A stretch of 42,790 bases of DNA, taken from the NCBI GenBank assembly GCA_025453675.1, contig JALOPW010000014.1, positions 1 to 42,790 on the forward strand, in the 5' to 3' direction. Made by a program: the position numbers and the translations under genes. Source of the DNA: Methanolinea sp. GTDB lineage: Archaea > Halobacteriota > Methanomicrobia > Methanomicrobiales > Methanospirillaceae. The notes below the pieces were generated by a model. It was not told the DNA's origin. It did not search any database and saw only the letters and a program-made list of their open reading frames with translations. Positions 8,196-15,862 of the stretch are shown here, in pieces. Every line of letters starts with the position of its first letter. Positions within the stretch are counted from its first letter, which is position 1.

Positions 8196-8618
8196 ATGAA
8201 CCGCTACATCCTCTCTGTGGATTCCGGGCCGGAGGATCTCGAACCATTGGGACTGGCACTCCATAATCTTCTGAACAGACTTCCCATCACCGCCAGATCT
8301 CTCGAGCGGCCAGGGATACGAATTGAAGATGGGCGGGTGGTGGATAAGGATTACACCGGCCCCGTTCTCGAACGTGTATTGCAGGAGAACCGGATCCTCA
8401 AGGTCACTCCTGACATGGGGGTCTATAAGGGCGTCCCGGTGGTGGTTGGCCCCGTCAGGGATTCGGCAGGGGCAGTGATTGCGGCTATCGGGATCGTGGA
8501 TATCACCGGAATATTCGACCTGGCCACCCTGATGGAGCACCAGTCCGAGATTCTCAGACAGGTGTGCGGGAAGGACCCCTGCCCGCTCCCTGGAGAGCAG
8601 GTAGTGGCCAAAAGGTAG
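8196..8618 (+). CDS. DUF2111 protein
   Basis: 140 aa. It matches DUF2111, a family of uncharacterised proteins found in methanogens, with the recognisable run LEPLGLALHNLLNRLPITAR, DYTGPVLERVLQENR and GAVIAAIGIVDITGI. The fold looks like a small alpha/beta sensor domain with a hydrophobic core. ATG at 8196 has AAGGAA seven bases upstream. A GTG at 8160 overlapping the previous stop would add 12 residues that do not look family-like. It precedes birA by four bases, so the two are probably in one transcript. Function unknown. Confidence 0.8.
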   Translation: MNRYILSVDSGPEDLEPLGLALHNLLNRLPITARSLERPGIRIEDGRVVDKDYTGPVLERVLQENRILKVTPDMGVYKGVPVVVGPVRDSAGAVIAAIGIVDITGIFDLATLMEHQSEILRQVCGKDPCPLPGEQVVAKR

Positions 8619-8622
8619 TATC

Positions 8623-9600
8623 ATGTACGAGGCAGCGTTCAAGGTCCTGGAGGTGCTGGAGACCAGGGAGGGCCCGGTTCCGGGTGAGACTCTCAGCAAT
8701 ACCCTCGGGATCTCCCGCTCGGCAGTGTGGAAGCACATCAAGGAACTCATCAACATGGGCTATGAGATCACTGCCTCTCACCGGGAGGGATACCGGCTGA
8801 AAAAGAGCAGCAACCGTCTGCTCCCCTACGAGGTGCACAAGAAGCTAAAAACTACCTTCATGGGCATGCAGATGCGCTACTTTGAGAGCACCTCCTCGAC
8901 CATATGGGTGGGCAAGCAGATGGCACGCGAGCAGGACCCCCAGACCCTGCACGGAATGGTGATCATCGCAGAGCAGCAGACCGGGGGTATCGGAAGGCTG
9001 GGAAGAGCCTGGGTCTCCCCCCGCGGGGGTATCTGGGCCACCGTGATCCTCAAACCAAATATCCCCATCGACAGGGTCTTCATGATCACCATGGCCGGGG
9101 CTATCGCGATTGCCAGGGCGCTTCGGAAGGAATATGACCTCGGGGCCCTGATCAAGTGGCCGAACGATATCTATATCGGGGACAGCAAAGTAGCCGGACT
9201 TCTCCTGGAGCTCTCCGCCGAGGCGGACCGGATCCATTACGCGCTCCTTGGTGTGGGCGTGGACGTGAATGTCTCGCCAAATGACCTCTCGGCGGTCCCG
9301 AATTCCGTCACCTCCATCAGCCTGGAGGTGGGTCATGATGTGGACCGCCCGGTGCTGCTCGCACGTATCCTGAAGGAATTCGAGAGCCGCTACCTGCTCC
9401 TTGAAGCAGGCGAATACGAATCCATCGTCAGGGAATGGAAGAGCCTCTCCTGCACGTTGGAGCACAGGGTCCGGATAAATACCCTCAAGACCAGTTTTGA
9501 AGGCGAGGCTATTGATATTGATGAGTATGGGGCTCTCCTTATCCGCAAGGACAACGGGAAGATCGAACGGGTCATTGCAGGGGACTGCATCCAGCAGTAA
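8623..9600 (+). CDS. birA: BirA: biotin-protein ligase with repressor HTH
   Basis: 325 aa. Residues 1-60 are a winged helix (LSNTLGISRSAVWKHIKEL), about 75-260 the ligase core and 270-325 the C-terminal SH3-like domain. It activates biotin as biotinyl-AMP and attaches it to carrier lysines; the HTH form also represses biotin genes. The adenylate loop reads GGIGRLGRAW: the arginine matching E. coli R118 is kept, but the position of R116 is Ile. KWPNDIYIGDSKVAGLL is conserved. A matching operator lies 9 bases after its stop, and the only obvious biotin carrier here, PycB, is downstream. Confidence 0.95.
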   Translation: MYEAAFKVLEVLETREGPVPGETLSNTLGISRSAVWKHIKELINMGYEITASHREGYRLKKSSNRLLPYEVHKKLKTTFMGMQMRYFESTSSTIWVGKQMAREQDPQTLHGMVIIAEQQTGGIGRLGRAWVSPRGGIWATVILKPNIPIDRVFMITMAGAIAIARALRKEYDLGALIKWPNDIYIGDSKVAGLLLELSAEADRIHYALLGVGVDVNVSPNDLSAVPNSVTSISLEVGHDVDRPVLLARILKEFESRYLLLEAGEYESIVREWKSLSCTLEHRVRINTLKTSFEGEAIDIDEYGALLIRKDNGKIERVIAGDCIQQ

Positions 9601-9608
9601 CTATATTC

Positions 9609-9640
9609 TCGTCAACCATGAATTTATTTTAGGTTGACGA
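9609..9640. promoter_or_regulatory. BirA operator in front of bioY
   Basis: A perfect inverted repeat: TCGTCAACC (9609-9617), 14-nt spacer, GGTTGACGA (9632-9640). Arm sequence, arm length and spacing agree with the known BirA box (arms like TTGTAAACC and GGTTTACAA, spacer 14-16). The right arm ends on the A of the bioY ATG. A TATA-like CTATATTC (9601-9608) abuts the left arm and the spacer is AT-rich, so bound BirA would block either TBP or RNA polymerase. Confidence 0.85.
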
Positions 9641-10206
9641 TGCATCTCCGCCGGCAGCACGCCCTTTTCATTGCCCAGACAGGGGCATTTACCGCATTTC
9701 TAGCTGCCGGTTCATGGATCTCCATCCCATTCATCCCGGTTCCCCTCACTCTCCAGACCCTCTTCCTCTTCCTTGCCGGGGGGATCATGGGGAGGTACGC
9801 AGTGGCCCCGGTCTCACTCTACCTGGTCATGGGGGCCATGAACCTCCCGGTCTTTCACAGCGGCACCGCCGGCATCGGGGTGTTCCTGGGACCGACAGGC
9901 GGATACCTGGTAGGATTTCTCCCTGCTGCCCTCTTATCAGGGCTCGGCTTCGAACGAAGCTCATGGCTTCCCCGGTGTGCGGGGATGGCAGCCGGTCTCA
10001 CTTCACTCTATGCCTGCGGGGTTGTCTGGCTCTCCCTCTCTTCAGGCCTCACCCTCCCGGTGGCCATCCTCCTGGGGGCGGTCCCCTTCCTGCCCGGGGA
10101 TATCCTGAAGGCAGCCGTGGCATACACGGTAACCGGCCGGATTGCCCGCCTGAAGGGCAGGAGCAACCCACCCAACACATGCCAGGGATCCGGTGGGGAG
10201 AGATGA
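9640..10206 (+). CDS. bioY: BioY, biotin-binding S component of an ECF transporter
   Basis: 188 aa. Hydrophobic with about six membrane segments and the BioY signature IPFIPVPLTLQTLFLFLAGG near the N-terminus, then GPTGGYLVGF. It binds biotin with high affinity and is energised by the ECF ATPases and EcfT encoded next. ATG at 9640 is chosen; TTG at 9634 is an alternative but lies inside the operator. The stop overlaps the first ATPase start (ATGA). Expression is probably repressed by BirA when biotin is plentiful. Confidence 0.95.
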   Translation: MHLRRQHALFIAQTGAFTAFLAAGSWISIPFIPVPLTLQTLFLFLAGGIMGRYAVAPVSLYLVMGAMNLPVFHSGTAGIGVFLGPTGGYLVGFLPAALLSGLGFERSSWLPRCAGMAAGLTSLYACGVVWLSLSSGLTLPVAILLGAVPFLPGDILKAAVAYTVTGRIARLKGRSNPPNTCQGSGGER

Positions 10207-10895
10207 TTCATGTCACTGACCTTCGTTTCGGGATACTTGATATCCCTTCACTTATACTCCCTGCCGGGCACATAGTGGTGATTGGGCCCAATGGAAGCGG
10301 AAAGACTACGTTTTTAAGGCTACTGGCAGGGATGGAGGAACCTGTGCAGGGAAGCATTCTGTTGGAAGGAAAAGCCCCGGGGGAGACGCGAATCGGATGG
10401 GTGCATGAATTTCCAGGGCAAAACAGCCTGTTCATCCGGGTCGGAGAGGAGCTGGCCTCGCCGCTTCGGTTCCACCACCTTCCATGCGAGGGGATCTCCC
10501 GTAAGGTGAAGGAGATCGCAGAGCAGGTGGGGATATCCCACCTCCTGGACCGGGACCTTGCCACCCTCTCTGGGGGTGAGCAGGTGCTCACCGCACTGGC
10601 CACGGCCATGGTCTCAATGCCGAGGACCCTGATCCTGGATGAATGGGACTCGCATGTGGACGCCCTCACCGCAGGCATGCTGCAGGAGCAGCTCTCTCGA
10701 ATCGGGGTTCCCTTCGTCGTTCAGTGCACGCAGAACATTGACCTGGCGGCAGCTGCCGATACCGTGGTCTTCCTCTCCGGCGGCCGGGTGAAGGCATCAG
10801 GACCTCCCGGAGAGGTTTTTTCGGGATGCGAAGACTCCTGCTGGTACCCCCCTGCGTGGAGGTGCAGGGAATGGAACTTGCCTTTGATCAGGTAG
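10203..10895 (+). CDS. ecfA1: ECF transporter ATP-binding protein (first)
   Basis: 230 aa. One of two ATPases that power BioY. Walker A GPNGSGKTT at 28-36, signature LSGGEQ at 122-127 and Walker B LILDE at 143-147 are intact. ATG at 10203 overlaps the bioY stop and follows GGTGGGGAG. The frame is open far upstream through bioY, but that part is a shadow. The C-terminal 70 nt overlap an upstream extension of the next gene's frame, so EcfA2 is better started later. The residue after Walker B is Trp rather than the common Pro. Confidence 0.92.
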   Translation: MIHVTDLRFGILDIPSLILPAGHIVVIGPNGSGKTTFLRLLAGMEEPVQGSILLEGKAPGETRIGWVHEFPGQNSLFIRVGEELASPLRFHHLPCEGISRKVKEIAEQVGISHLLDRDLATLSGGEQVLTALATAMVSMPRTLILDEWDSHVDALTAGMLQEQLSRIGVPFVVQCTQNIDLAAAADTVVFLSGGRVKASGPPGEVFSGCEDSCWYPPAWRCREWNLPLIR

Positions 10896-11569
10896 CCATC
10901 AGGCGTGGCAGTAGTGATATCCGGGCATCAGGCCATTTTGGACCCGGCGTCCACCTGGTGAGCGGGAGGGTCGGTGCAGGTAAGTCCACACTGGCAGCCA
11001 TGGCTGCCGGACTCCTTATACCAACAGAGGGCAGGATCAGGAGGGAGGGGGTGATCACCTCGATGCTCTCCTTCCAGTTCCCCGAATGGCAGCTGACCGG
11101 GAACACTCTGCGGGAGGAGATTCGTTCCTATGGTGGAGAGGAGGATGATGTCCTTGCCCGGGCAGGCCTTGTCGGCCGGGGGGATGACGATCCACTTTCA
11201 TTGAGCCGTGGAGAACTGAAAAAACTCAACCTGGCCTGCATTTTTGGGAAGACCTGGGACCTGCTTGTCCTCGACGAACCGTTCGGGGCCCTGGATTGCA
11301 TCAGGAAGAGGGAGGTGTGCCGTTGGATCGAGGCCCGGAGATCCTCCATCGTGATCCTCTGCACTCACGAACAACATATCCTTCCCCGGATCGACGCACT
11401 CTGGGAATTCCAGGACCATCAGCTGATTTCCCGGGGCACAATCCCCGGGGCGTTCGCTGACTGGAACCTGGCCCCCACTGCCCTGAAAGCCCTCATTTCA
11501 CGCGGAATTATCCCTGCGAACATTTCAGAGAGAGACCTCCGGGAGGCGGCATGCAGGATCCAAGACTGA
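10871..11569 (+). CDS. ecfA2: ECF transporter ATP-binding protein (second)
   Basis: 232 aa. Walker A GRVGAGKST, the Q-loop region SFQFPEWQLTGNTLREEI characteristic of EcfA proteins, signature LSRGELKKL and Walker B LLVLDEPF. The signature has Arg in place of the second Gly (LSRGE for LSGGE), which is a mild departure. ATG at 10871 is supported by GGAGGTG at 10858-10864; the frame is open from 10826 but lacks a ribosome site there. It forms the ATPase pair with EcfA1 and overlaps the ecfT start by 19 nt. Confidence 0.92.
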   Translation: MELAFDQVAIRRGSSDIRASGHFGPGVHLVSGRVGAGKSTLAAMAAGLLIPTEGRIRREGVITSMLSFQFPEWQLTGNTLREEIRSYGGEEDDVLARAGLVGRGDDDPLSLSRGELKKLNLACIFGKTWDLLVLDEPFGALDCIRKREVCRWIEARRSSIVILCTHEQHILPRIDALWEFQDHQLISRGTIPGAFADWNLAPTALKALISRGIIPANISERDLREAACRIQD

Positions 11570-12204
11570 GGCTCTTTTCAGTAATGGTGCTCTCCATTAC
11601 TGCATTTTCAGGGGTGGTGGGGGCTCTTCTGGCCTTTCTCTGGTGGCTTGTATTCAGTGGAGGCCCCATTCTCCTCAAGCGCTCATGGTGGCCGCTCTTT
11701 GCGTTTATCCCCCTGCTTCTGGTCACTGCGGCCCTCTGGATCACGGGGGATGACTGGCTCCCGTACCTGTTGCGCCTGGGGGTGGTGATCCTGATAGCTA
11801 TCTTTGCCTACCAGGACCAGAAGCCTTGGGAGTTCATCCAGGTCTGTGCGTGGGCGTTCGGGTCCCGGACAGGGTTTGATATGGGGCTTGCCGGGGAGAT
11901 GGGATTTGGCTCCGTCCGTTACCTGGAAGAAGAGGTGCGACGGGTACGCCAGACCTATCTCCTGAAAGGGATCCCGGTTGGTGTCCGGACGCTCCTTCCG
12001 ATCTCATCAGGCCTGGTATTCGGGCTTCTCCGAAGGGCCGAGGAACAGGCCGATCTCCTTCTCGCGCGTGGATATGACCGGGGAGGTATGGCCTGTCCCA
12101 GGTTCTCCACGCCACGAGCGGATTCTGTTGCCGCAATAACCGCAATATTCGCGTGTATTCTGGCATTTATGCCGGTTAGAGAATTTTTTATACTTATACA
12201 ATGA
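11551..12204 (+). CDS. ecfT: EcfT, transmembrane coupling subunit
   Basis: 217 aa. Several N-terminal membrane helices (about 8-90) are followed by a cytoplasmic coupling region that contains RRAEEQADLLLARGYDRGG, the Ala-Arg-Gly motif by which EcfT contacts the ATPases, and a C-terminal helix. A Shine-Dalgarno GGGAGG lies just before the ATG. With bioY and the two ATPases this is a complete, dedicated biotin importer (group I-like layout), since no S component for another vitamin is nearby. Confidence 0.9.
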   Translation: MQDPRLRLFSVMVLSITAFSGVVGALLAFLWWLVFSGGPILLKRSWWPLFAFIPLLLVTAALWITGDDWLPYLLRLGVVILIAIFAYQDQKPWEFIQVCAWAFGSRTGFDMGLAGEMGFGSVRYLEEEVRRVRQTYLLKGIPVGVRTLLPISSGLVFGLLRRAEEQADLLLARGYDRGGMACPRFSTPRADSVAAITAIFACILAFMPVREFFILIQ

Positions 12205-12265
12205 AGGATTTAGAGGTTTAACGGTTGTCCGTCTGAAGAGCTGACGCCAAGCCCGGAGGAGCCCG

Positions 12266-14005
12266 ATGTGTGCTGCCAGTAAGAAGAAGATAGCCATCAC
12301 CGACACCACACTCAGAGATGCCCATCAGTCCCTGATAGCCACAAGGCTCCGCACAGAGGATATGCTTCCCCTGGCCCGGCAGATAGACTGCGTGGGGTTC
12401 TTCTCGGTCGAGGCCTGGGGTGGAGCAACGTTTGACTCCAGTATCCGGTTTCTCTCCGATGATCCCTGGGACCGGCTCAGGATGCTGAAGGAGGAGCTGA
12501 AGCGGACACCAATACAGATGCTGCTCCGGGGGCAGAACCTTGTGGGATACCGCCACTACCCAGATGACGTGGTCGACCGTTTTGTGGAGCGGTCCCACGC
12601 AAACGGAGTGGATATATTCCGGGTATTCGACGCACTCAACGATATCCGCAACATGACACGGGCAATGAAGCGGGTGAAGGAGACAGGAGCGCACCTTCAG
12701 GGGACTATCTGTTACACGACGAGCCCTGTCCATTCCAATGAACGGTTCGTGGAGATGGCAAAGGAACTCCATTCCCTTGAGTGTGACTCGCTCTGCATCA
12801 AGGATATGGCAGGTCTGATCATGCCAGGTGCTGCATATGACCTGATTACCGGAATAAAAGATGAAATGGATATCCTGGTCGATCTTCACTGCCATTGCAC
12901 CAGCGGTATTGCGCCGATGAGCTACCAGGCAGCGATCCAGGCGGGTGTCGATATCCTGGATACCGCGATGTCTCCCTTTGCGATGGGAACTTCTCAGCCC
13001 CCCACGGAGAGCGTAGTCGCGGCAGTCCAGGGGACCCCGCATGATACGGGGATCGATCTCCATGCATTGCGGGATGTGCGAAACTCCTGCATGAAAATCC
13101 GCGAGAAGTATGGAGGACTCCTGGACCCCATCTCCGAGCGCGTGGACAGCGACGTCCTCCTCTACCAGCTCCCGGGGGGGATGATATCGAACCTTGTCTC
13201 CCAGTTGAAAGAGCAGGACGCCCTGGACAAGCTGAATGCGGTGTTCGAGGAGATTCCACGGGTGAGAAAGGACCTGGGATACCCCCCTCTCGTTACTCCT
13301 ACCTCCCAGATCGTGGGAACCCAGGCGGTCTTCAATGTCCTGATCGGCGGAGACAGGTACCGGAACGTCACGAACGAGGTCAAGGACTACGTACGGGGAC
13401 TTTATGGAAAACCCCCCGGCCCCATCAGTGAGGAGATACGGAAGCTGATCATCGGGGACGAACCGGTTATCACGGTCCGTCCCGCGGACCTCCTGGAGCC
13501 GGTCTACGAGAAGATGAAGGCCCAGGCCCTTGCTGACGGGCTCATCAGGAAAGAAGAGGATGTCCTGACCTACATCCTCTACCCCGCCATCGCACCCTCT
13601 TTCCTCAAGGGGGAGCGGAAGCAGGAAGAGATCCCGGTGAAGAAAGCCCAGGTCTCCGAGGCCCCCCAGATCCCACCCTCCATGGAGGTCGAGGTGGACG
13701 GGGAAGTCTTTTCCGTGCGCATCATCTCTGTCGGGGGGAGCGCGGTTATCAGTGCGGCACCGGTCCAGGAGAAGATCCCGAGGGGCGACATCCAGGGCGG
13801 AGTCAAGTCCAACATGCAGGGTATGGTCCTGAAGATCCTGGTGAGCCGGGGTGCAGAAGTAAAGAAGGGCACCCCCCTCCTGGTGCTCGAAGCCATGAAG
13901 ATGGAGAATCCCATCCACAGCCCGGTGGACGGCAGGGTTGCGGATATTTTTGTGGATACAGGGGACACCGTCCAGAGCGGTGACGTGCTCCTGGTGGTGG
14001 AATGA
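12266..14005 (+). CDS. pycB: Pyruvate carboxylase subunit B (biotin-carrying)
   Basis: 579 aa. It carries the carboxyltransferase domain (DTTLRDAHQSL at about 12-22, carboxylated-lysine segment CIKDMAG, metal motif DLHCHCTSG), a linker, and a C-terminal biotinyl domain with LEAMKMENP, where the lysine takes biotin. With PycA it makes oxaloacetate from pyruvate, feeding the incomplete TCA cycle of methanogens. A sodium-pumping oxaloacetate decarboxylase alpha subunit has the same architecture, but the biotin carboxylase gene directly downstream and the absence of membrane subunits favour PycB. GGAGGAG precedes the start. Confidence 0.93.
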   Translation: MCAASKKKIAITDTTLRDAHQSLIATRLRTEDMLPLARQIDCVGFFSVEAWGGATFDSSIRFLSDDPWDRLRMLKEELKRTPIQMLLRGQNLVGYRHYPDDVVDRFVERSHANGVDIFRVFDALNDIRNMTRAMKRVKETGAHLQGTICYTTSPVHSNERFVEMAKELHSLECDSLCIKDMAGLIMPGAAYDLITGIKDEMDILVDLHCHCTSGIAPMSYQAAIQAGVDILDTAMSPFAMGTSQPPTESVVAAVQGTPHDTGIDLHALRDVRNSCMKIREKYGGLLDPISERVDSDVLLYQLPGGMISNLVSQLKEQDALDKLNAVFEEIPRVRKDLGYPPLVTPTSQIVGTQAVFNVLIGGDRYRNVTNEVKDYVRGLYGKPPGPISEEIRKLIIGDEPVITVRPADLLEPVYEKMKAQALADGLIRKEEDVLTYILYPAIAPSFLKGERKQEEIPVKKAQVSEAPQIPPSMEVEVDGEVFSVRIISVGGSAVISAAPVQEKIPRGDIQGGVKSNMQGMVLKILVSRGAEVKKGTPLLVLEAMKMENPIHSPVDGRVADIFVDTGDTVQSGDVLLVVE

Positions 14006-15477
14006 AATTCTTCGAGAAGGTCCTTATCGCCAACCGCGGGGAGATCGCCATCCGGGTGATGAGGGCCTGCCGGGAGCTCGATATCGAGACGGTGGCCATC
14101 TACTCCACCGCTGACTCCGATGCGCTGCATGTAAAATACGCTGATGAGGCCTTTCTTGTCGGGGAAGCTCCGCCGGCCAAGAGTTACCTCAACATGGAGC
14201 GGATCCTCGACCTGACCAAGAAGTCTGGAGCGGAGGCGATCCACCCTGGCTACGGGTTCCTGGCCGAGAACTACCGGTTTTCCAAGCTCTGCCACGATGA
14301 GGGGGTGGTTTTCATAGGCCCCTCATGGAAGACCATCCGTGCGATGGGGTCAAAGATCGAGAGCAAGCAGATGATGAGGGATGCCAACGTCCCGGTCCTT
14401 CCCGGTACCCTCGGAGGGATACTGGACCCGGAGCAGGCGAAATCGGTCGCCGCAGAGGTGGGCTACCCGGTGATCGTCAAGGCAAGCGCAGGGGGCGGGG
14501 GTATCGGGATGCACATCGTCCATGACGAGAAGGGGCTCGAGGAGGCGCTTGAGGCAGGGAGGCGGATCGCCCAGTCGGCGTTTGGAGACGCGACCGTCTT
14601 TATCGAGAAGTACCTGGTGAAGCCCCGGCACATCGAGTTCCAGGTGCTCGCCGATGAGCACGGGCATATCGTGCACCTCTATGACAGGGAGTGCTCTATA
14701 CAACGGAGGCACCAGAAGCTTGTGGAGGAGGCCCCCTGCCCCATCATGACCCCGGAACTCCGGGAGAGGATGTCTGCGTCGGCCATCGCGGTGGCGAAGG
14801 CATCTGACTACACCAATGCCGGCACGGTGGAGTTCCTCTACGCGGACGGAAATTATTACTTCATGGAGATGAACACCCGCCTTCAGGTGGAGCACACGGT
14901 GACCGAGCTGATCACCGGCCGGGATATCGTGAAGAAGCAGATCGCCATCGCCGCCGGGGAGTCGCTCCCCTTCGACCAGGAGGACGTGAGCATCAGGGGG
15001 CACGCTATCGAGTGCCGCATCAATGCGGAGGACCCGCTGAACAATTTCGCTGCCGATCCCGGCAAGATTCTCAGGTACCGCTCGCCAGGGGGTCCGGGGA
15101 TGCGGGTTGACTCGGGGATTCACATGGGTTACACCATACCCCCCACCTATGACTCCATGATCTCAAAGCTCTGTGCCTGGGGTGCCGACCGGAAGGAGGC
15201 CATAGCCAGGATGCGCCGGGCTATCTACGAGTACGTGATCATCGGGGTCAAGACCACCCTTCCCCTCCACCACGCCATCATGCACAACCGGCACTTTGCC
15301 GAAGGGGACACCCACACCCACTTCCTTCAGGAGGAGCACATGCAAAAGACCCTGGCCCGGTACGTCCGGGAGGAGGAGACCCGGATGCAGACGCTTGCCG
15401 CCTCCCTCCGACAGGGAAAGCAGATCGCTGCCATCACCGGGGCGGTAAATGTCTACCTGCAGGGCCAGAAGAAGTGA
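14002..15477 (+). CDS. pycA: Pyruvate carboxylase subunit A (biotin carboxylase)
   Basis: 491 aa. Biotin carboxylase: FEKVLIANRGEIAIR at the start, ATP-grasp loop KASAGGGGIGM, HIEFQVLADEHG, RECSIQRRHQK and MEMNTRLQVEHTVTE. It uses ATP and bicarbonate to carboxylate the biotin on PycB. It overlaps the pycB stop by four bases (ATGA), so expression is coupled. The order B then A, right behind the biotin importer, is notable because many methanogens have pycA first, often next to birA. Confidence 0.95.
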   Translation: MKFFEKVLIANRGEIAIRVMRACRELDIETVAIYSTADSDALHVKYADEAFLVGEAPPAKSYLNMERILDLTKKSGAEAIHPGYGFLAENYRFSKLCHDEGVVFIGPSWKTIRAMGSKIESKQMMRDANVPVLPGTLGGILDPEQAKSVAAEVGYPVIVKASAGGGGIGMHIVHDEKGLEEALEAGRRIAQSAFGDATVFIEKYLVKPRHIEFQVLADEHGHIVHLYDRECSIQRRHQKLVEEAPCPIMTPELRERMSASAIAVAKASDYTNAGTVEFLYADGNYYFMEMNTRLQVEHTVTELITGRDIVKKQIAIAAGESLPFDQEDVSIRGHAIECRINAEDPLNNFAADPGKILRYRSPGGPGMRVDSGIHMGYTIPPTYDSMISKLCAWGADRKEAIARMRRAIYEYVIIGVKTTLPLHHAIMHNRHFAEGDTHTHFLQEEHMQKTLARYVREEETRMQTLAASLRQGKQIAAITGAVNVYLQGQKK

Positions 15478-15506
15478 GGAAAAACACTCCCCCACTCGGT
15501 TTTTCC
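15478..15506 (+). terminator. Putative stem-loop terminator after pycA
   Basis: GGAAAAAC (15478-15485) pairs with GTTTTTCC (15499-15506) around a 13-nt loop, immediately after the pycA stop and 55 nt before tRNA-Met. Confidence 0.5.
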
Positions 15507-15561
15507 TTCAAAACAGAACCTTTAAGAGCGTAGAATACGTTTTAATTATGCACTTTTGTGC

Positions 15562-15676
15562 GCTGCGGTGGCCTAGCCGGTTAGGGCGCCAGACTCATAG
15601 GGTTTTGAGCATAGAACTGGACGCGCCCATCATCTGAGACATCTGGAGATCGTGGGTTCGGATCCCACCCGCAGCA
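15562..15676 (+). tRNA. tRNA-Met (CAT) with a 41-nt intron
   Basis: Acceptor GCTGCGG (15562-15568) pairs with CCGCAGC (15669-15675), discriminator A at 15676. The anticodon CAT is at 15596-15598. An intron spans 15600-15640, in the canonical place after position 37. A bulge-helix-bulge is visible: CTCA (15594-15597) pairs with TGAG (15635-15638), leaving 3-nt bulges TAG and ACA that are cut after the second base. The mature anticodon arm is CCAGA with TCTGG. A T6 run follows the gene. Elongator Met is favoured over Ile2 by the acceptor sequence, but CAT alone cannot decide. Confidence 0.9.
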
Positions 15677-15862
15677 TCCTGTTTTTTGGGGTGGACTTTC
15701 CAGGAATTCGGCAGTAAACACGTGCGAAGTTATTTTACGATTAGAAAGTGCAACAGAGGTCAATGTTCCATGGCCCTGCTGTATGAAGGTCTGTACACGG
15801 CCGGCCTGGGTCCCGTGACGGGGTTATCCATTTTATTTACATGAAAAACCGAATATCCCTGC

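Noticed and set aside
9714-10202. Upstream extension of the first ECF ATPase frame
   Set aside because: It overlaps bioY entirely and is not protein-like; ATG at 10203 has a ribosome site and gives a normal ATPase length.
12218-13918. 566-codon minus-strand frame opposite pycB
   Set aside because: Antisense to a gene with clear catalytic motifs; His/Asp/Leu-rich composition typical of a shadow frame in GC-rich DNA.
12266-14005. Sodium-pumping oxaloacetate decarboxylase alpha subunit
   Set aside because: Same domain layout, but no membrane beta/gamma subunits and a biotin carboxylase gene directly follows, so pyruvate carboxylase is preferred.
15449-15637. 62-codon plus-strand frame after pycA
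   Set aside because: It runs through the terminator hairpin and into tRNA-Met.
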